The notes beneath the pieces are model-generated. The model worked only from the letters and a program-made list of their open reading frames with translations, was not told the DNA's origin and did no database searches. Below, one piece after another: positions 54,667 through 64,000 of a DNA stretch of 64,000 bases; within the stretch, counting starts at the first letter, position 1, and each line of letters begins with the position of its first letter. Made by a program: the position numbers and the translations under genes. The stretch comes from Oliverpabstia intestinalis (lineage in GTDB: Bacteria; Bacillota; Clostridia; Lachnospirales; Lachnospiraceae), in the NCBI RefSeq assembly GCF_009696065.1, contig NZ_VUMS01000004.1, positions 62,001-126,000 on the forward strand, in the 5' to 3' direction.

Positions 54667-56052
54667 TCAAATCCTGATTTTCATCCACTTTCCGTTCCGG
54701 AACCGTATGCCGCTTAGCATCAGACGACAGAACTGATCCGCTACGATACCCATCCAGATTCCGTAGATTCCCCAGCCAACAATATAGCAACATATATACG
54801 AAACAGCCGTTCTCACAAAGGTAACGCTGATGGTAGAACTGATCATGGTGTACACCACATCGCCCGCGCCGCGCAGTGCTCCGGTGAATACCACCTGACA
54901 GATCTGGAACAGCACGATCACTATCAGAATCCGGCTGATCCTCGCACCGATCTCCACGATATGTGCTTCTGCAAAGAACAGTCCGAACAGCCACTTTCCG
55001 CAAAACAGATAGAACATGGACATAAAAACAGCCATCACAAGTGCCACTTTTTCACAGGTCATCCCGTGTCGCTTTGCCTCCTGCGGTTCTTTGCTTCCGA
55101 GACTCTGCCCGATCAGTGCCACGGCTGCCGCCTGCATACCATCACCGAAAGAGAACGACAGGCTCAGCGCATTCATTCCCACCTGATGTGCCGCCATCGC
55201 CGCCGTTCCCATGTCAGCTGCCATCACAGCGGTTGACATAAAACCGATACGCATCAGAATCTGCTCCACGAATGTACTGCTTGAAAGTTTTAAGATTATT
55301 TTTACCGATTCGAACCGTTTCCACAGCCCTTCTTTTATAATATACGGAATACTGAGGAAAGAATCCTTCCGAAACAGTGACATTACACTGATCGTACACC
55401 CCACAACCGTTCCAAGCACCGTCGCCAGTGCTGCTCCGCGAATCCCCAGTTTAGGGAATCCAAGATGACCGCCGATCAAAAGATAATTTCCAATAATATT
55501 GACGATGCTGGATATGGTGTTGGTATACATCGCGATTTTGGTGTTTCCTGCCCCTCTCTGTGCAGCATTGATCACCATGGATATAATATTAAAGATCATC
55601 CCACCCATAATAATCTGAAAATAAATCACCGCTCCGTCATGGGTATCCGGTGCGGATCCACACTTTTCCATCAGCCATCCTGCCAGACTCACACAGGCAA
55701 CCGTGATGACCGCGCCGAAGAGAATCGTAAGAAGGATTGCCTCTGCCAGCGTTTCATTTGCTCTTCTTTTGTCTTTTTCTCCTGTTCGTCTGGCAACGAT
55801 CGCGGCAATCGCCACGTTCATCGCAAAAAATAAAGACAGTCCGAGGAATTTTGGCTGTGTCGTCAGTCCCACCGAAGCCACTGCTTCCGAACCGAGTCCA
55901 CTGACCATATAGACATCAATCATGCCCGCCAGCGAGATAAAAAAAGACTCAAAGACTGCCGGCCATGCGATTTTCAATACTTTCGTCAATTGCTTTTTCT
56001 GTTCCACCCATCCGTTTTTCCGGCTTTCGCCGGATACCGAGTGTCCTTCCAT
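54667..56052 (-). CDS. MATE-family efflux transporter
   Basis: 461 residues from the ATG at 56052 (GGAG 8 bases upstream); an ATG at 56076 is also in frame. Twelve helices; first-half signature IAWPAVFESFFISLAGMIDV and second-half STFVEQILMRIGFMSTAVMA. It ends about 45 bases before the metK promoter with only a weak GGTG/CACC hairpin between, so some readthrough into metK is conceivable. Confidence 0.9.
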   Translation of the reverse strand: MEGHSVSGESRKNGWVEQKKQLTKVLKIAWPAVFESFFISLAGMIDVYMVSGLGSEAVASVGLTTQPKFLGLSLFFAMNVAIAAIVARRTGEKDKRRANETLAEAILLTILFGAVITVACVSLAGWLMEKCGSAPDTHDGAVIYFQIIMGGMIFNIISMVINAAQRGAGNTKIAMYTNTISSIVNIIGNYLLIGGHLGFPKLGIRGAALATVLGTVVGCTISVMSLFRKDSFLSIPYIIKEGLWKRFESVKIILKLSSSTFVEQILMRIGFMSTAVMAADMGTAAMAAHQVGMNALSLSFSFGDGMQAAAVALIGQSLGSKEPQEAKRHGMTCEKVALVMAVFMSMFYLFCGKWLFGLFFAEAHIVEIGARISRILIVIVLFQICQVVFTGALRGAGDVVYTMISSTISVTFVRTAVSYICCYIVGWGIYGIWMGIVADQFCRLMLSGIRFRNGKWMKIRI

Positions 56053-56148
56053 CTGCTCACTCCTTTTCTTTCTCATGTACTCTCGGAATCTTCATAAATT
56101 CAAAATTCAAACACTTCCGGAAAAATAATCGGAATAAAATAAGTAACA

Positions 56149-56190
56149 GAAGCTCTTTTTCTACCGATCGTTCAGTAGCAAAAGAGCTTC
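56149..56190 (-). terminator. Probable terminator of glgCD
   Basis: GAAGCTCTTTT/AAAAGAGCTTC stem with an inner CTAC/GTAG pair in the gap after glgD. The T-tail is weak, so the polarity is not certain. Confidence 0.55.
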
Positions 56191-56315
56191 CGCTTTTCGT
56201 ATGCATCTTCGTCACTTTCCCACAGAGATACGATTATTTACGTGATCAATAAACCATGGGATCTTTTGATCCGTGATCCTGCCACACAATCTGCATTATA
56301 ATATCCTGTCTGTTC

Positions 56316-57431
56316 TTACAGCTTGTCTCCTCTGCGGATATAACCCGGTTTTTCCGGCTCTGCAATAATCTGATTGCTGTGGATCAGTTTCGCATGTTTG
56401 TCAATGACCATATTTTCCACATGCACATCTTTGCCGATCACTACGTCTGCATTTACCACACAGTTGCGGACAACCGCACCCTTCCTGATCTCACATCCAC
56501 GTCCAATGATTGAATTTTCTACCATTCCTTCTATCAGACATCCATTGGAAATTACGGATGATTTTACATTGCTGCCTTCAAAATACTGGGTCGGGCAGGA
56601 ATCGTTGGTACGGGTATAGACCGTCCACTCTTCATGAAACAGCTCTCTTGCTTTCCTGCGGTCAAGCAGTTCTTCGTTGGCATCAAAATAACTCTTGAGA
56701 TCGGTCATTGCTGCAAAATAACCTCTGTGAGATACTCCACGGATATCCATCTCTCCACAGGATTCATTGAGTGCATCTGCCAGTGTATATACGGAAGACA
56801 GCTTGCGTCCTTTATCGATCAGATCCAGGAAGATCTCTTTTTTCATTACATAGGTGTCCATGAAAATATTTCTGTTTTTTACATTTCCGTGGTTTGGTTC
56901 CAGAGACAGCACACCTTTTTGTTTGTTCAGATTCAGCACCTGGCAGTTCAGGAAATGATCTTTTGCATTGTCCACATTCTGATACATCAGTGTGATATCC
57001 GCACCGGATTCGATATGGTTCTGTAAAAATTCTTCGTAATCTGCAGTATAAACCATATAGCTTGGTACGATGACTACGTACTCTTCACTCATCTCCTCAA
57101 TGGCATCCAGGTTTTCCACATAAGCTGCCAGATCCGTACTGTAAATACTATTTTCGTCTCCGTTTTCACAGAACAGAAGATTTAAATTGCCACGTTTGGA
57201 ATTGATATTGTAGTGGCGTCCTGTTCCCAGATGTTCTACCAGGGAACGTGGCTTTCTACGGATGTACACCTGAATGGAATCAATTCCACTGTTACTCATA
57301 TTGGAAATCGGGAAGTCGATCACACGATATCTTCCGAGAAAAGAGATCGCTCCGGTCGGACGATAAGCCTGCATCGGATTCCCCTGTATATTATTGCCTG
57401 CGAAATTTACGATTCCAAATGCTCTACTCAT
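56316..57431 (-). CDS. glgD: Glucose-1-phosphate adenylyltransferase regulatory subunit
   Basis: 371 residues. Same nucleotidyltransferase fold as GlgC plus a C-terminal left-handed beta helix (VVRNCVVNADVVIGKDVHVE). The N-terminus (AFGIVNFAGNNIQGNPMQAY) lacks the catalytic G-G-R-G-x-R-L, which identifies the non-catalytic GlgD of Firmicutes. GGGGGAAG precedes the ATG, one base after glgC ends. Confidence 0.94.
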   Translation of the reverse strand: MSRAFGIVNFAGNNIQGNPMQAYRPTGAISFLGRYRVIDFPISNMSNSGIDSIQVYIRRKPRSLVEHLGTGRHYNINSKRGNLNLLFCENGDENSIYSTDLAAYVENLDAIEEMSEEYVVIVPSYMVYTADYEEFLQNHIESGADITLMYQNVDNAKDHFLNCQVLNLNKQKGVLSLEPNHGNVKNRNIFMDTYVMKKEIFLDLIDKGRKLSSVYTLADALNESCGEMDIRGVSHRGYFAAMTDLKSYFDANEELLDRRKARELFHEEWTVYTRTNDSCPTQYFEGSNVKSSVISNGCLIEGMVENSIIGRGCEIRKGAVVRNCVVNADVVIGKDVHVENMVIDKHAKLIHSNQIIAEPEKPGYIRRGDKL

Positions 57432-57432
57432 C

Positions 57433-58572
57433 TTATTCTTCCCCCTTTACACGTTTTGCAACCAGTTCGATATTTTCACTGTCTGCACTGCCGACAATCG
57501 CATTCTTTCCGATCTTTACGTGGTCCGCAACAAGGGCGCGTGTTACAACTGCACCTTCTTCTACTTCCACACCCGGCATCAGTACACTGTCAATAATTTT
57601 TGCTCCCGGTGCTACTTTTGCTCCTGTAAACAGGACAGAGTTCTTAACCAGACCATCCACGATACATCCCTGTGTGATAAATGCTCTCTCTATACTCGCC
57701 TGCGCACCGATATACTGTGGCAGTGCATCGGTATCCTGGGTATAGATCTTCCAGGAACTGTCGGCAAGATCCAGTGCATTGTTCTTATCCAGCAGATCCA
57801 TATTGGCTTCCCATAAGGAATCGATGGTTCCCACATCTTTCCAGTATCCTTTGAACTTATACGCATACAGTGTTTTCTGGTCTTCCAGCATTCTTGGGAT
57901 GATGTCTTTTCCGAAATCATGGTTGGAATCCGGATCTTTCATATCAGCAAGAAGCATCTTCCGAAGCAGTTTCCAGTTAAAGATATAGATTCCCATGGAT
58001 GCCAGATTGCTCTTAGGCTCCGCAGGTTTCTCCTCGAATTCTACGATTTTTCCGCCTTCTTCTGTATTCATGATACCAAAACGGCTTGCTTCTTTCATCG
58101 GAACCTCGATAACGGCGATGGTTGCATCTGCATGATGTTCTTTGTGGTAATCAAGCATCTCATCGTAGTCCATCTTGTAAATATGGTCACCCGAAAGAAC
58201 CAGCAGATATTCCGGTGCATAGGTATCAATAAAGTCAATGTTCTGAGAAATAGCATCCGCAGTTCCTCTGTATACGTCCAGGTTTGCATCTGCTTTTTCC
58301 CGTGGTGGCAGAATATATACGCCGCTGTCTTTGGTATCCAGACCCCATCTTCTTCCTGCGGCTGCATAACTGTTCAGCAGGACGGATTCGTACTGAGTCA
58401 GTACGCCGACTACATCGATTCCACTGTTTGCACAGTTACTCAGTGGAAAATCAATGATCCGATATTTTCCGCCGTATGATACTGCAGGTTTGGCAACTTT
58501 TTTTGTCAGGTCATGAAGTCTGCTTCCTCTTCCTCCAGCCAGGATCATGGCCAACATGTTATTTTGCTTCAT
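57433..58572 (-). CDS. glgC: Glucose-1-phosphate adenylyltransferase
   Basis: Makes ADP-glucose for glycogen. 379 residues with [20 protein letters not shown] at the N-terminus, the site [11 protein letters not shown], and [22 protein letters not shown]-terminal beta-helix domain follows. First gene of the glgCD unit. glgA and glgB are not in the window. Confidence 0.96.
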   Translation of the reverse strand: MKQNNMLAMILAGGRGSRLHDLTKKVAKPAVSYGGKYRIIDFPLSNCANSGIDVVGVLTQYESVLLNSYAAAGRRWGLDTKDSGVYILPPREKADANLDVYRGTADAISQNIDFIDTYAPEYLLVLSGDHIYKMDYDEMLDYHKEHHADATIAVIEVPMKEASRFGIMNTEEGGKIVEFEEKPAEPKSNLASMGIYIFNWKLLRKMLLADMKDPDSNHDFGKDIIPRMLEDQKTLYAYKFKGYWKDVGTIDSLWEANMDLLDKNNALDLADSSWKIYTQDTDALPQYIGAQASIERAFITQGCIVDGLVKNSVLFTGAKVAPGAKIIDSVLMPGVEVEEGAVVTRALVADHVKIGKNAIVGSADSENIELVAKRVKGEE

Positions 58573-58935
58573 ATGTAAGCCCTCTCTTTCATATTTCTGT
58601 GTCTATTATACTATTTTTTATGCTATTATGCTACATATTTCCAGAAGAAAACTGAATTTATTGAATGATTTTACCAAATTCTAACATTTATATTTTTATT
58701 TTTCAGAACATTCTTCTGTTTCTTTCCATCGCTCTTATGTTTTCTCCGCAGGCACAGACATTGCCGGGGTTTCTGTTTTTTCACGGCAGACACGGGAGGC
58801 TTTCTCATAATTTTACAGAATCTTTAGAATTATCCTACTTTGTTTAGATGAAAAAGCACATGCTATATGCTATACTTGATATATCATTATGGGTACTTCT
58901 GCCCGTCTATATCAAAACAGAAAACAGGTGAAACT
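58573..58935. other. Divergent regulatory gap between glgC and the sensor kinase
   Basis: 363 bases, AT-rich. On the minus strand a perfect TATAAT (58605-58610) is 33 bases before glgC, but no good -35 is found. On the plus strand TATACT (58871-58876) is a possible -10 for the kinase gene. No coding frame or repeat is supported. Confidence 0.45.
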
Positions 58936-60429
58936 ATGAAACTGAAAAATCGTATGGTTATCTCATTTTTTGTGATCATTCTGGTTCCTCTGATCCTGAC
59001 CGGTGTTGCAGTTACCGGTTTTACCATGTATCAGGTCTGGTCACTGGAAAAGAAATATGGAATCGAAGGGGTTACTTATGAAAATCTCTCCAACAATACC
59101 ATGCTGTTGAGCAAAATGACGCAGAAAACATTCTCCACTCTCGAGAAAACAGCCTCTTCGGATCCGGAAAAGCTGGAGGAAACTTCTTATCTGAATTCGC
59201 TGAATCAGGATCTGACCGGGAAAAATGCTTATCTGCTGATCCGGAAGGGTAACGATATGTTTTACTGTGGTTCCCCGACACAGGATGAACTGCTCTTTTC
59301 CGAACTTCCGGAATACGGCGATCCTTCTGCCGACAATGACCGTGGGGTCTATATCGGTGCCGATGTGCAGTCCCTTATCAAGCAGGTGGATTTTACCTTT
59401 ACTGACGGTGTCAAAGGAAGTGCGTTTATTATTTTCCATTCCAATTCCATGGTTCCTCAGTTAAAGAAGATCCTGCTGGATACTGTGTTTGTGATCATCC
59501 TGATCCTGATTCTCACTGCCCTGGGGCTTTGTACCTGGACATATCGCGGCGTAATGACTCCACTGACTCAGCTGAAGGAAGCAACAAAAAATATCAAGGA
59601 AGGCAATCTGGACTTTACAATTGAAAAAACAGGTGTGGATGAGATCGGAGATCTATGTGATGATTTTGAGGAAATGCGCAAACGCCTGAAGGAGTCTGCT
59701 GAAGAAAAAGTGGCATTTGACAAGGAAAATAAGGAACTGATCAGCAATATTTCCCATGATCTGAAGACACCGATCACAGCTGTCAAGGGTTATGTGGAAG
59801 GCATCATGGACGGCGTGGCAGACACGCCGGAGAAGATGGACCGATATATCCGCACCATCTATAATAAGGCAAATGAAATGGACCGGCTGATCAACGAACT
59901 GACCTTTTATTCCAAGATTGATACAAACCGGATCCCGTATACGTTCAACAAGATTCATATCAGTGATTATTTTGAAGACTGTGTAGATGAACTGAGTGTA
60001 GAACTGGACTCAAGCGGTATATCGCTGACATATTTCAATTATCTGGAAGAAGATGCGGTGGTAATTGCAGATGCAGAGCAGTTAAAACGTGTCATCAACA
60101 ATATCATCAGCAATTCTCTGAAATATATGAACAAACCGAAAGGTGTGATCAATATCCGCCTGCGGGATGTAGGAGATTTTATTCAGATTGAAATTGAAGA
60201 TAACGGAAAAGGAATCGCACAGAAGGATCTGGCAAATATTTTCGAGCGTTTCTACCGCACGGATGCTTCGAGAAATTCTTCTAAGGGCGGAAGCGGTATC
60301 GGTCTTTCCATCGTTAAAAAGATCATGGAAGATCACGGCGGTCAGGTCTGGGCAACAAGTAAAGAAGGCACAGGTACTACCATGTATCTGGCTTTGAGAA
60401 AATATCAGGAGGTACCTGTACATGAGTAA
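58936..60429 (+). CDS. Sensor histidine kinase (HAMP-HisKA-HATPase)
   Basis: 497 residues from the ATG at 58936 (AGGTGA upstream). Membrane helix 1 at about 9-30, an extracellular sensor domain about 31-178, helix 2 at about 182-203, HAMP to about 255, phospho-acceptor His274 in ISNISHDLKTPITA, then N-box NNIISNSLKYM, G1 EIEDNGKGI, F-box FERFYRTD and G2 GGSGIGLSI. The stimulus is unknown. It overlaps the response regulator by 8 bases. Confidence 0.94.
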   Translation: MKLKNRMVISFFVIILVPLILTGVAVTGFTMYQVWSLEKKYGIEGVTYENLSNNTMLLSKMTQKTFSTLEKTASSDPEKLEETSYLNSLNQDLTGKNAYLLIRKGNDMFYCGSPTQDELLFSELPEYGDPSADNDRGVYIGADVQSLIKQVDFTFTDGVKGSAFIIFHSNSMVPQLKKILLDTVFVIILILILTALGLCTWTYRGVMTPLTQLKEATKNIKEGNLDFTIEKTGVDEIGDLCDDFEEMRKRLKESAEEKVAFDKENKELISNISHDLKTPITAVKGYVEGIMDGVADTPEKMDRYIRTIYNKANEMDRLINELTFYSKIDTNRIPYTFNKIHISDYFEDCVDELSVELDSSGISLTYFNYLEEDAVVIADAEQLKRVINNIISNSLKYMNKPKGVINIRLRDVGDFIQIEIEDNGKGIAQKDLANIFERFYRTDASRNSSKGGSGIGLSIVKKIMEDHGGQVWATSKEGTGTTMYLALRKYQEVPVHE

Positions 60430-61111
60430 AATATTAATTATCGAAGATGAAGAAGCAATCGCAGATCTGGAAAAGGATTATCTGGAGCTGAGCGGGTTTG
60501 AAGTAGAGATCGAGCATCGGGGTGATGTCGGACTAAAACGTTCTCTGACAGAAGATTTTAATCTGGTGATCCTGGATCTGATGTTGCCGGAGATGAACGG
60601 GTTTGATATCTGCCGGGAGATCCGGGCCCAGAAGAACACGCCGATCATTATGGTTTCTGCCAAGAAAGATGACATTGACAAGATCCGGGGACTTGGACTC
60701 GGAGCAGATGATTACATGACAAAACCTTTCAGTCCCAGTGAACTGGTGGCAAGAGTAAAAGCGCATCTGGCGCGGTATGAGCGGCTGATCGGATCGGGTG
60801 TACAGGAAAATGATATTATTGAGATCCGCGGGATCAAGATTGATAAGACAGCACGAAGAGTCTGGGTGAATGGAGAGGAAAGGAATTTTACCACCAAGGA
60901 ATTCGATCTTCTGACCTTCCTGGCACAGAATCCGAACAGAGTGTTTACAAAGGATGAGTTATTCCGGGAAATCTGGGATATGGAGTCTGTGGGAGATATT
61001 GCTACGGTTACGGTGCATATTAAGAAGATCCGGGAGAAGATCGAGTTTAATACGGCAAAACCGCAGTATATTGAAACGATCTGGGGGGTTGGATATCGGT
61101 TTAAAGTTTGA
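60422..61111 (+). CDS. OmpR/PhoB-family response regulator
   Basis: 229 residues: receiver with E8-D9-E10 acidic region, phospho-acceptor Asp52 in VILDLMLPE, and Lys in MTKPFSP. The C-terminal winged helix has FTTKEFDLLTFLAQNPNRVF and VTVHIKKIREKI. Encoded with the preceding kinase; it is flanked by the glycogen genes, which makes them possible targets (inference). Confidence 0.95.
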   Translation: MSKILIIEDEEAIADLEKDYLELSGFEVEIEHRGDVGLKRSLTEDFNLVILDLMLPEMNGFDICREIRAQKNTPIIMVSAKKDDIDKIRGLGLGADDYMTKPFSPSELVARVKAHLARYERLIGSGVQENDIIEIRGIKIDKTARRVWVNGEERNFTTKEFDLLTFLAQNPNRVFTKDELFREIWDMESVGDIATVTVHIKKIREKIEFNTAKPQYIETIWGVGYRFKV

Positions 61112-61157
61112 TAAAAACAGGGATTCGTTCCTATATTTACGGTACTGACAAAGGTCC

Positions 61158-61273
61158 GTCGAAGAAAGGCGCCCTCATGGAAAGCAGGCAGGGTCTGCGC
61201 TCGGTTTGAGCCTGTAGTCTCAAACTCGTGCTCGACAATCTGCCAACTTTCCATGAGGGCGCCTTTCTTCGAC
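61158..61273. repeat. Long palindrome of another type (P2) next to P1 copy C
   Basis: Arms of 27 bp (61158-61184 with 61247-61273) pair perfectly. Inside are GGCAG/CTGCC and GTTTGAG/CTCAAAC hairpins. The core does not match P1. It starts 46 bases after the response regulator gene, so it could also serve as its terminator. One copy in the window. Confidence 0.75.
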
Positions 61274-61342
61274 TGCGATTGTGGTGTGGAGAAGGTTGCG
61301 GTCGTAATTGTATAGATTTTCCATTTGCCAACGCACAGCAAT

Positions 61343-61517
61343 CGGCTGACCGTTTCCGGTCCAGGCAACACTGTGTGGGCGCTTAAGGGAAGCTTTGAAA
61401 TCCGACGCTTACGTAGACTTTTGCTTGGGTCAGCTGACCCAAGCAAATTATAGTCGGAGTTAGCGGCTAGTTCAAAGTTCCCCTGCCCACGTTGCCGGGA
61501 CCGGAAACGGTCATCCG
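61343..61517. repeat. Long palindromic element P1, copy C
   Basis: Arms 61343-61369 with 61491-61517 pair with two mismatches. A 5-base bulge (ACTGT) is followed by GTGGGC/GCCCAC. Core: AAGGGAA.CTTTGA against TCAAAG.TTCCCCT, TCCGACGCTTACGTAGAC, the perfect hairpin GCTTGGGTC/GACCCAAGC, and TATAGTCGGAGTTAGCGG. It lies between the convergent ends of the response regulator gene and glgP. Confidence 0.85.
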
Positions 61518-61556
61518 GCCGCGTCCGTCCTACAACATATGATTTACTAAATAAAA

Positions 61557-64000
61557 TTACTCTTCAATCGTAACCTTATCCAGATGCCAGATCTCATCCA
61601 CATACTGCTGAATCGTTCTGTCAGAAGAGAATTTACCTGCACTGGCAGTATTCAGAAGAGCCATCTTCGCCCATCTTTCGCTGTCTCTGTAAGCAGCTTC
61701 CACCTTCTTCTGTGCTTCTGCATAAGACTTGAAGTCTGCCAGGATAAAGTAAGTATCTGCACGATCACTGCAGTTTGTGTTCAGCAGAGAATCGTAGATC
61801 TCATGGAACATGTTGAAATCTCCGTTGGAGTAAGTTCCATTGATCAGCTGCATCAGTACGTTACGGATATCCGGATCGTTGTTGAAGTACTGCATTGGAT
61901 CGTATCCGCCGTTGTTTTCGTAGTTGATAACCTGATCAGCGGTCAGACCGAAGATGAATGCATTCTCTGCACCAACTTCTTCTACGATTTCCACGTTTGC
62001 ACCATCCATGGTTCCCAGAGTCGGTGCACCGTTCAGCATGAACTTCATATTACCGGTACCGGATGCCTCTTTACTTGCAGTGGAGATCTGTTCGGAAACA
62101 TCTGCTGCTGCGAAGATCAGTTCCGCATTGGATACACGGTAGTTTTCGATAAATACAACTTTCAGTTTACCATTGATAGAAGCATCGTTATTGATCACAT
62201 CTGCAACAGAATTAATCAGTTTAATGGTCAGTTTTGCACGGCGATATCCGGCAGCTGCCTTTGCACCGAAGATGAATGTTCTTGGATAGAAATCCATTTC
62301 CGGATGTGCCTTAATCTCGTTGTACAGATACATAACGTGCAGAATATTCATCAGCTGACGTTTGTACTCATGCAGTCTCTTAACCTGAACATCGAAGATA
62401 GAATGAGGATTGACTTCGATTCCGTTGTGCTCCTGGATGTATTTTGCCAGACGTACTTTGTTCTGATATTTGATATTCATGAACTCCTGCAAAGCTTTCT
62501 TGTCATCCACGTAAACTTTCAGTTTTGCCAGTTCCGGCAGATCGGTGATCCAGCCGTCACCGATGTGATCTGTAATCCAGTCAGCCAGCAACGGGTTCGC
62601 ATGCATCAGGAAACGTCTCTGTGTGATACCGTTTGTCTTATTGTTGAATTTCTCCGGATACATCTCGTAGAAATCTTTCAGTTCCTGTTTCTTCAGGATC
62701 TCTGTATGCAGTCTTGCAACACCGTTTACAGAATAACCGCCGGCGATTGCCAGGTGAGCCATCTTAACCTGTCCGTCGTAGATGATTGCCATTTTCCGGA
62801 TCTTTTCCTGATTTCCCGGATATTTGTTCTGGATCTCCAGGATAAATCTGCGGTTGATCTCTTCGATGATCTGATATACACGAGGAAGCAGTTTGGAGAA
62901 CAGCTCGATCGGCCATTTTTCCAGAGCTTCTGCCATGATGGTATGGTTGGTGTATGCACAGGTATGCGTTGTGATATCCCATGCTTCTTCCCAGGTCATT
63001 CCTTCTTCATCCAGCAGGATACGCATCAGTTCGGCAACCGTCATGGTCGGATGGGTATCGTTCAGCTGGAAGGTTACTTTCTTCGGCAGATCATGCAGAT
63101 CGTCGTGGTTCTTTTTGAATTTTGCGATTGCTTCCTGGATACTTGCAGAAATGAAGAAATACTGCTGTTTCAGACGAAGCTCTTTACCTGCATAATGGTT
63201 ATCATTCGGGTACAGAACCTCTACGATATTCTTAGCCAGGTTTTCCTGTTCAACGGCTTTATGATATTCTCCCTTGTCAAACAGATCCAGACGGAAATCA
63301 GTGATCGGTTCTGCATCCCAGATTCTCAGAGTGTTGACGATCTTGTTATTGTAACCAACGATCGGCATATCGTAAGGAATAGCCATTACAGACTGATAAC
63401 CTTCCTGGATGAACTGATTTCTTCCGGTAGCTGCATCATATTCCACGCGTACATATCCGCCGAATTTTACTTCTTTTGCATATTCCGGACGACGCAGTTC
63501 GAATGGATAACCATCTTTCAGCCAGTTATCCGGTACTTCTATCTGATAGCCGTCTTCGATTTTCTGTTTGAACAGACCATAGTGATAACGGATACCACAG
63601 CCATATGCACAGTATCCCAGAGTTGCCAGAGAATCCAGGAAACATGCTGCCAGTCTTCCCAGACCACCGTTACCCAGTGCCGGATCCGGCTCCTGATCTT
63701 CGATCACGTTCAGATCAAATCCCAGCTCGTCCAGTGCTTCCTTTACTTCTTTATATGCAGTCAGATTGATCAGATTATTACCCAGGGCACGACCCATCAG
63801 AAACTCCATGGAAAGATAATATACGATCTTCGGATCATCTTTCTCATACTGTTTTTGAGTTGCCAGCCAGTTATCGATAATAACATCTTTTACAGCCAGA
63901 GAAACGGCCTGGAAGATCTGCTGCTGTGTTGCTTCATCGATTGTCTTACGGTAAAGCATCTTTACGTTTTCTTTGACCGCTTTTTTAAACTCTTCTTTTT
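61557..64000 (-). CDS. glgP: Glycogen/starch phosphorylase, 5' end beyond the window
   Basis: Releases glucose-1-P from glycogen; GT35, PLP-dependent. At least 813 codons. The PLP-lysine region E-A-S-G-T-G-N-M-K is present, with DPALGNGGLGRLAACFLDS and YLSMEFLMGRALGNN near the N-terminal side. An ATG at 63959 is internal: the frame continues coding to the right edge (K-E-E-F-K-K-A-V-K-E-N-V-K), and known enzymes have 25-30 more residues there. It converges on the two-component genes across P1 copy C. Confidence 0.95.
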   Translation of the reverse strand, partial: KEEFKKAVKENVKMLYRKTIDEATQQQIFQAVSLAVKDVIIDNWLATQKQYEKDDPKIVYYLSMEFLMGRALGNNLINLTAYKEVKEALDELGFDLNVIEDQEPDPALGNGGLGRLAACFLDSLATLGYCAYGCGIRYHYGLFKQKIEDGYQIEVPDNWLKDGYPFELRRPEYAKEVKFGGYVRVEYDAATGRNQFIQEGYQSVMAIPYDMPIVGYNNKIVNTLRIWDAEPITDFRLDLFDKGEYHKAVEQENLAKNIVEVLYPNDNHYAGKELRLKQQYFFISASIQEAIAKFKKNHDDLHDLPKKVTFQLNDTHPTMTVAELMRILLDEEGMTWEEAWDITTHTCAYTNHTIMAEALEKWPIELFSKLLPRVYQIIEEINRRFILEIQNKYPGNQEKIRKMAIIYDGQVKMAHLAIAGGYSVNGVARLHTEILKKQELKDFYEMYPEKFNNKTNGITQRRFLMHANPLLADWITDHIGDGWITDLPELAKLKVYVDDKKALQEFMNIKYQNKVRLAKYIQEHNGIEVNPHSIFDVQVKRLHEYKRQLMNILHVMYLYNEIKAHPEMDFYPRTFIFGAKAAAGYRRAKLTIKLINSVADVINNDASINGKLKVVFIENYRVSNAELIFAAADVSEQISTASKEASGTGNMKFMLNGAPTLGTMDGANVEIVEEVGAENAFIFGLTADQVINYENNGGYDPMQYFNNDPDIRNVLMQLINGTYSNGDFNMFHEIYDSLLNTNCSDRADTYFILADFKSYAEAQKKVEAAYRDSERWAKMALLNTASAGKFSSDRTIQQYVDEIWHLDKVTIEE

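Overview
The window reads as one contiguous piece of a low-to-mid GC Firmicute chromosome, most likely a spore-forming gut Lachnospiraceae (Blautia-like). The basis is the gene set: spmA/spmB, the holB-ricT-trmN-rsmI block, paired glgC/glgD, an S-box (SAM-I) leader on metK, a Tad-type pilus operon, and AGGAGG-type ribosome sites before nearly every gene. Genus is inference from gene content only. I see no phage, insertion sequence, CRISPR array or rRNA; there is one tRNA (Lys, CUU).

Layout. 1-3.2 kb: Tad/Flp pilus operon on the minus strand (prepilin peptidase, CpaE/TadZ-like, CpaF/TadA ATPase, TadB-like gene cut by the window edge). 3.4-7.8 kb: ybaK, two lipoproteins, one LytTR response regulator and a second one broken by an in-frame stop. 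8-14.4 kb: complete F-type ATP synthase operon atpBEFHAGDC (minus), whose atpB has no AUG/GUG/UUG at the expected start. 14.6-16.5 kb: a TrmH-family methyltransferase, tRNA-Lys, a 52-residue small protein and trmB. 16.7-25.3 kb: complete V/A-type ATPase operon (plus). 25.3-25.6 kb: a cluster of DnaA-box-like 9-mers in a long intergenic gap. 25.7-34 kb: trxB, a DUF885 protein, then a type IV pilus-like operon (transglutaminase lipoprotein, PilC, four small membrane/pseudopilin-like proteins, PilT, a small protein). 34.3-41.3 kb: MarR regulator, a cytosolic ParB-like/BMP protein with a metallophosphoesterase, nagA with an RpiR regulator, and a MATE transporter with a terminator hairpin in its leader. 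41.4-48 kb: accessory-looking stretch with repeats, a frameshifted small membrane protein, spmB and spmA separated on opposite strands, a decayed GGDEF gene, a MATE transporter and a cytosolic GH20 hexosaminidase. 48.4-54.6 kb: rsmI, trmN, ricT, holB, a guanylate-kinase-like gene, and metK with its SAM-I riboswitch. 54.7-64 kb: a third MATE transporter, glgD, glgC, a two-component system and glgP (cut by the right edge).

Functional threads. Two complete rotary ATPases lie about 2.5 kb apart and are divergently transcribed. GlgC/GlgD (synthesis) and GlgP (breakdown) bracket a two-component system. NagA/RpiR and the GH20 enzyme point to N-acetylglucosamine use. Two pilus-related operons are present.

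The most unusual content is non-coding. One family of about 175-185 bp palindromes occurs three times (42.8, 48.2, 61.4 kb). Each copy has its own long arms but a shared core, compensatory changes in the stems, and a position between the 3' ends of convergent genes. A second intergenic repeat family occurs in a long (~140 bp) and a short (~46 bp) form, the short form looking like the long one without its middle. All coordinates and motifs were read by eye from the sequence; no database search or folding program was run.
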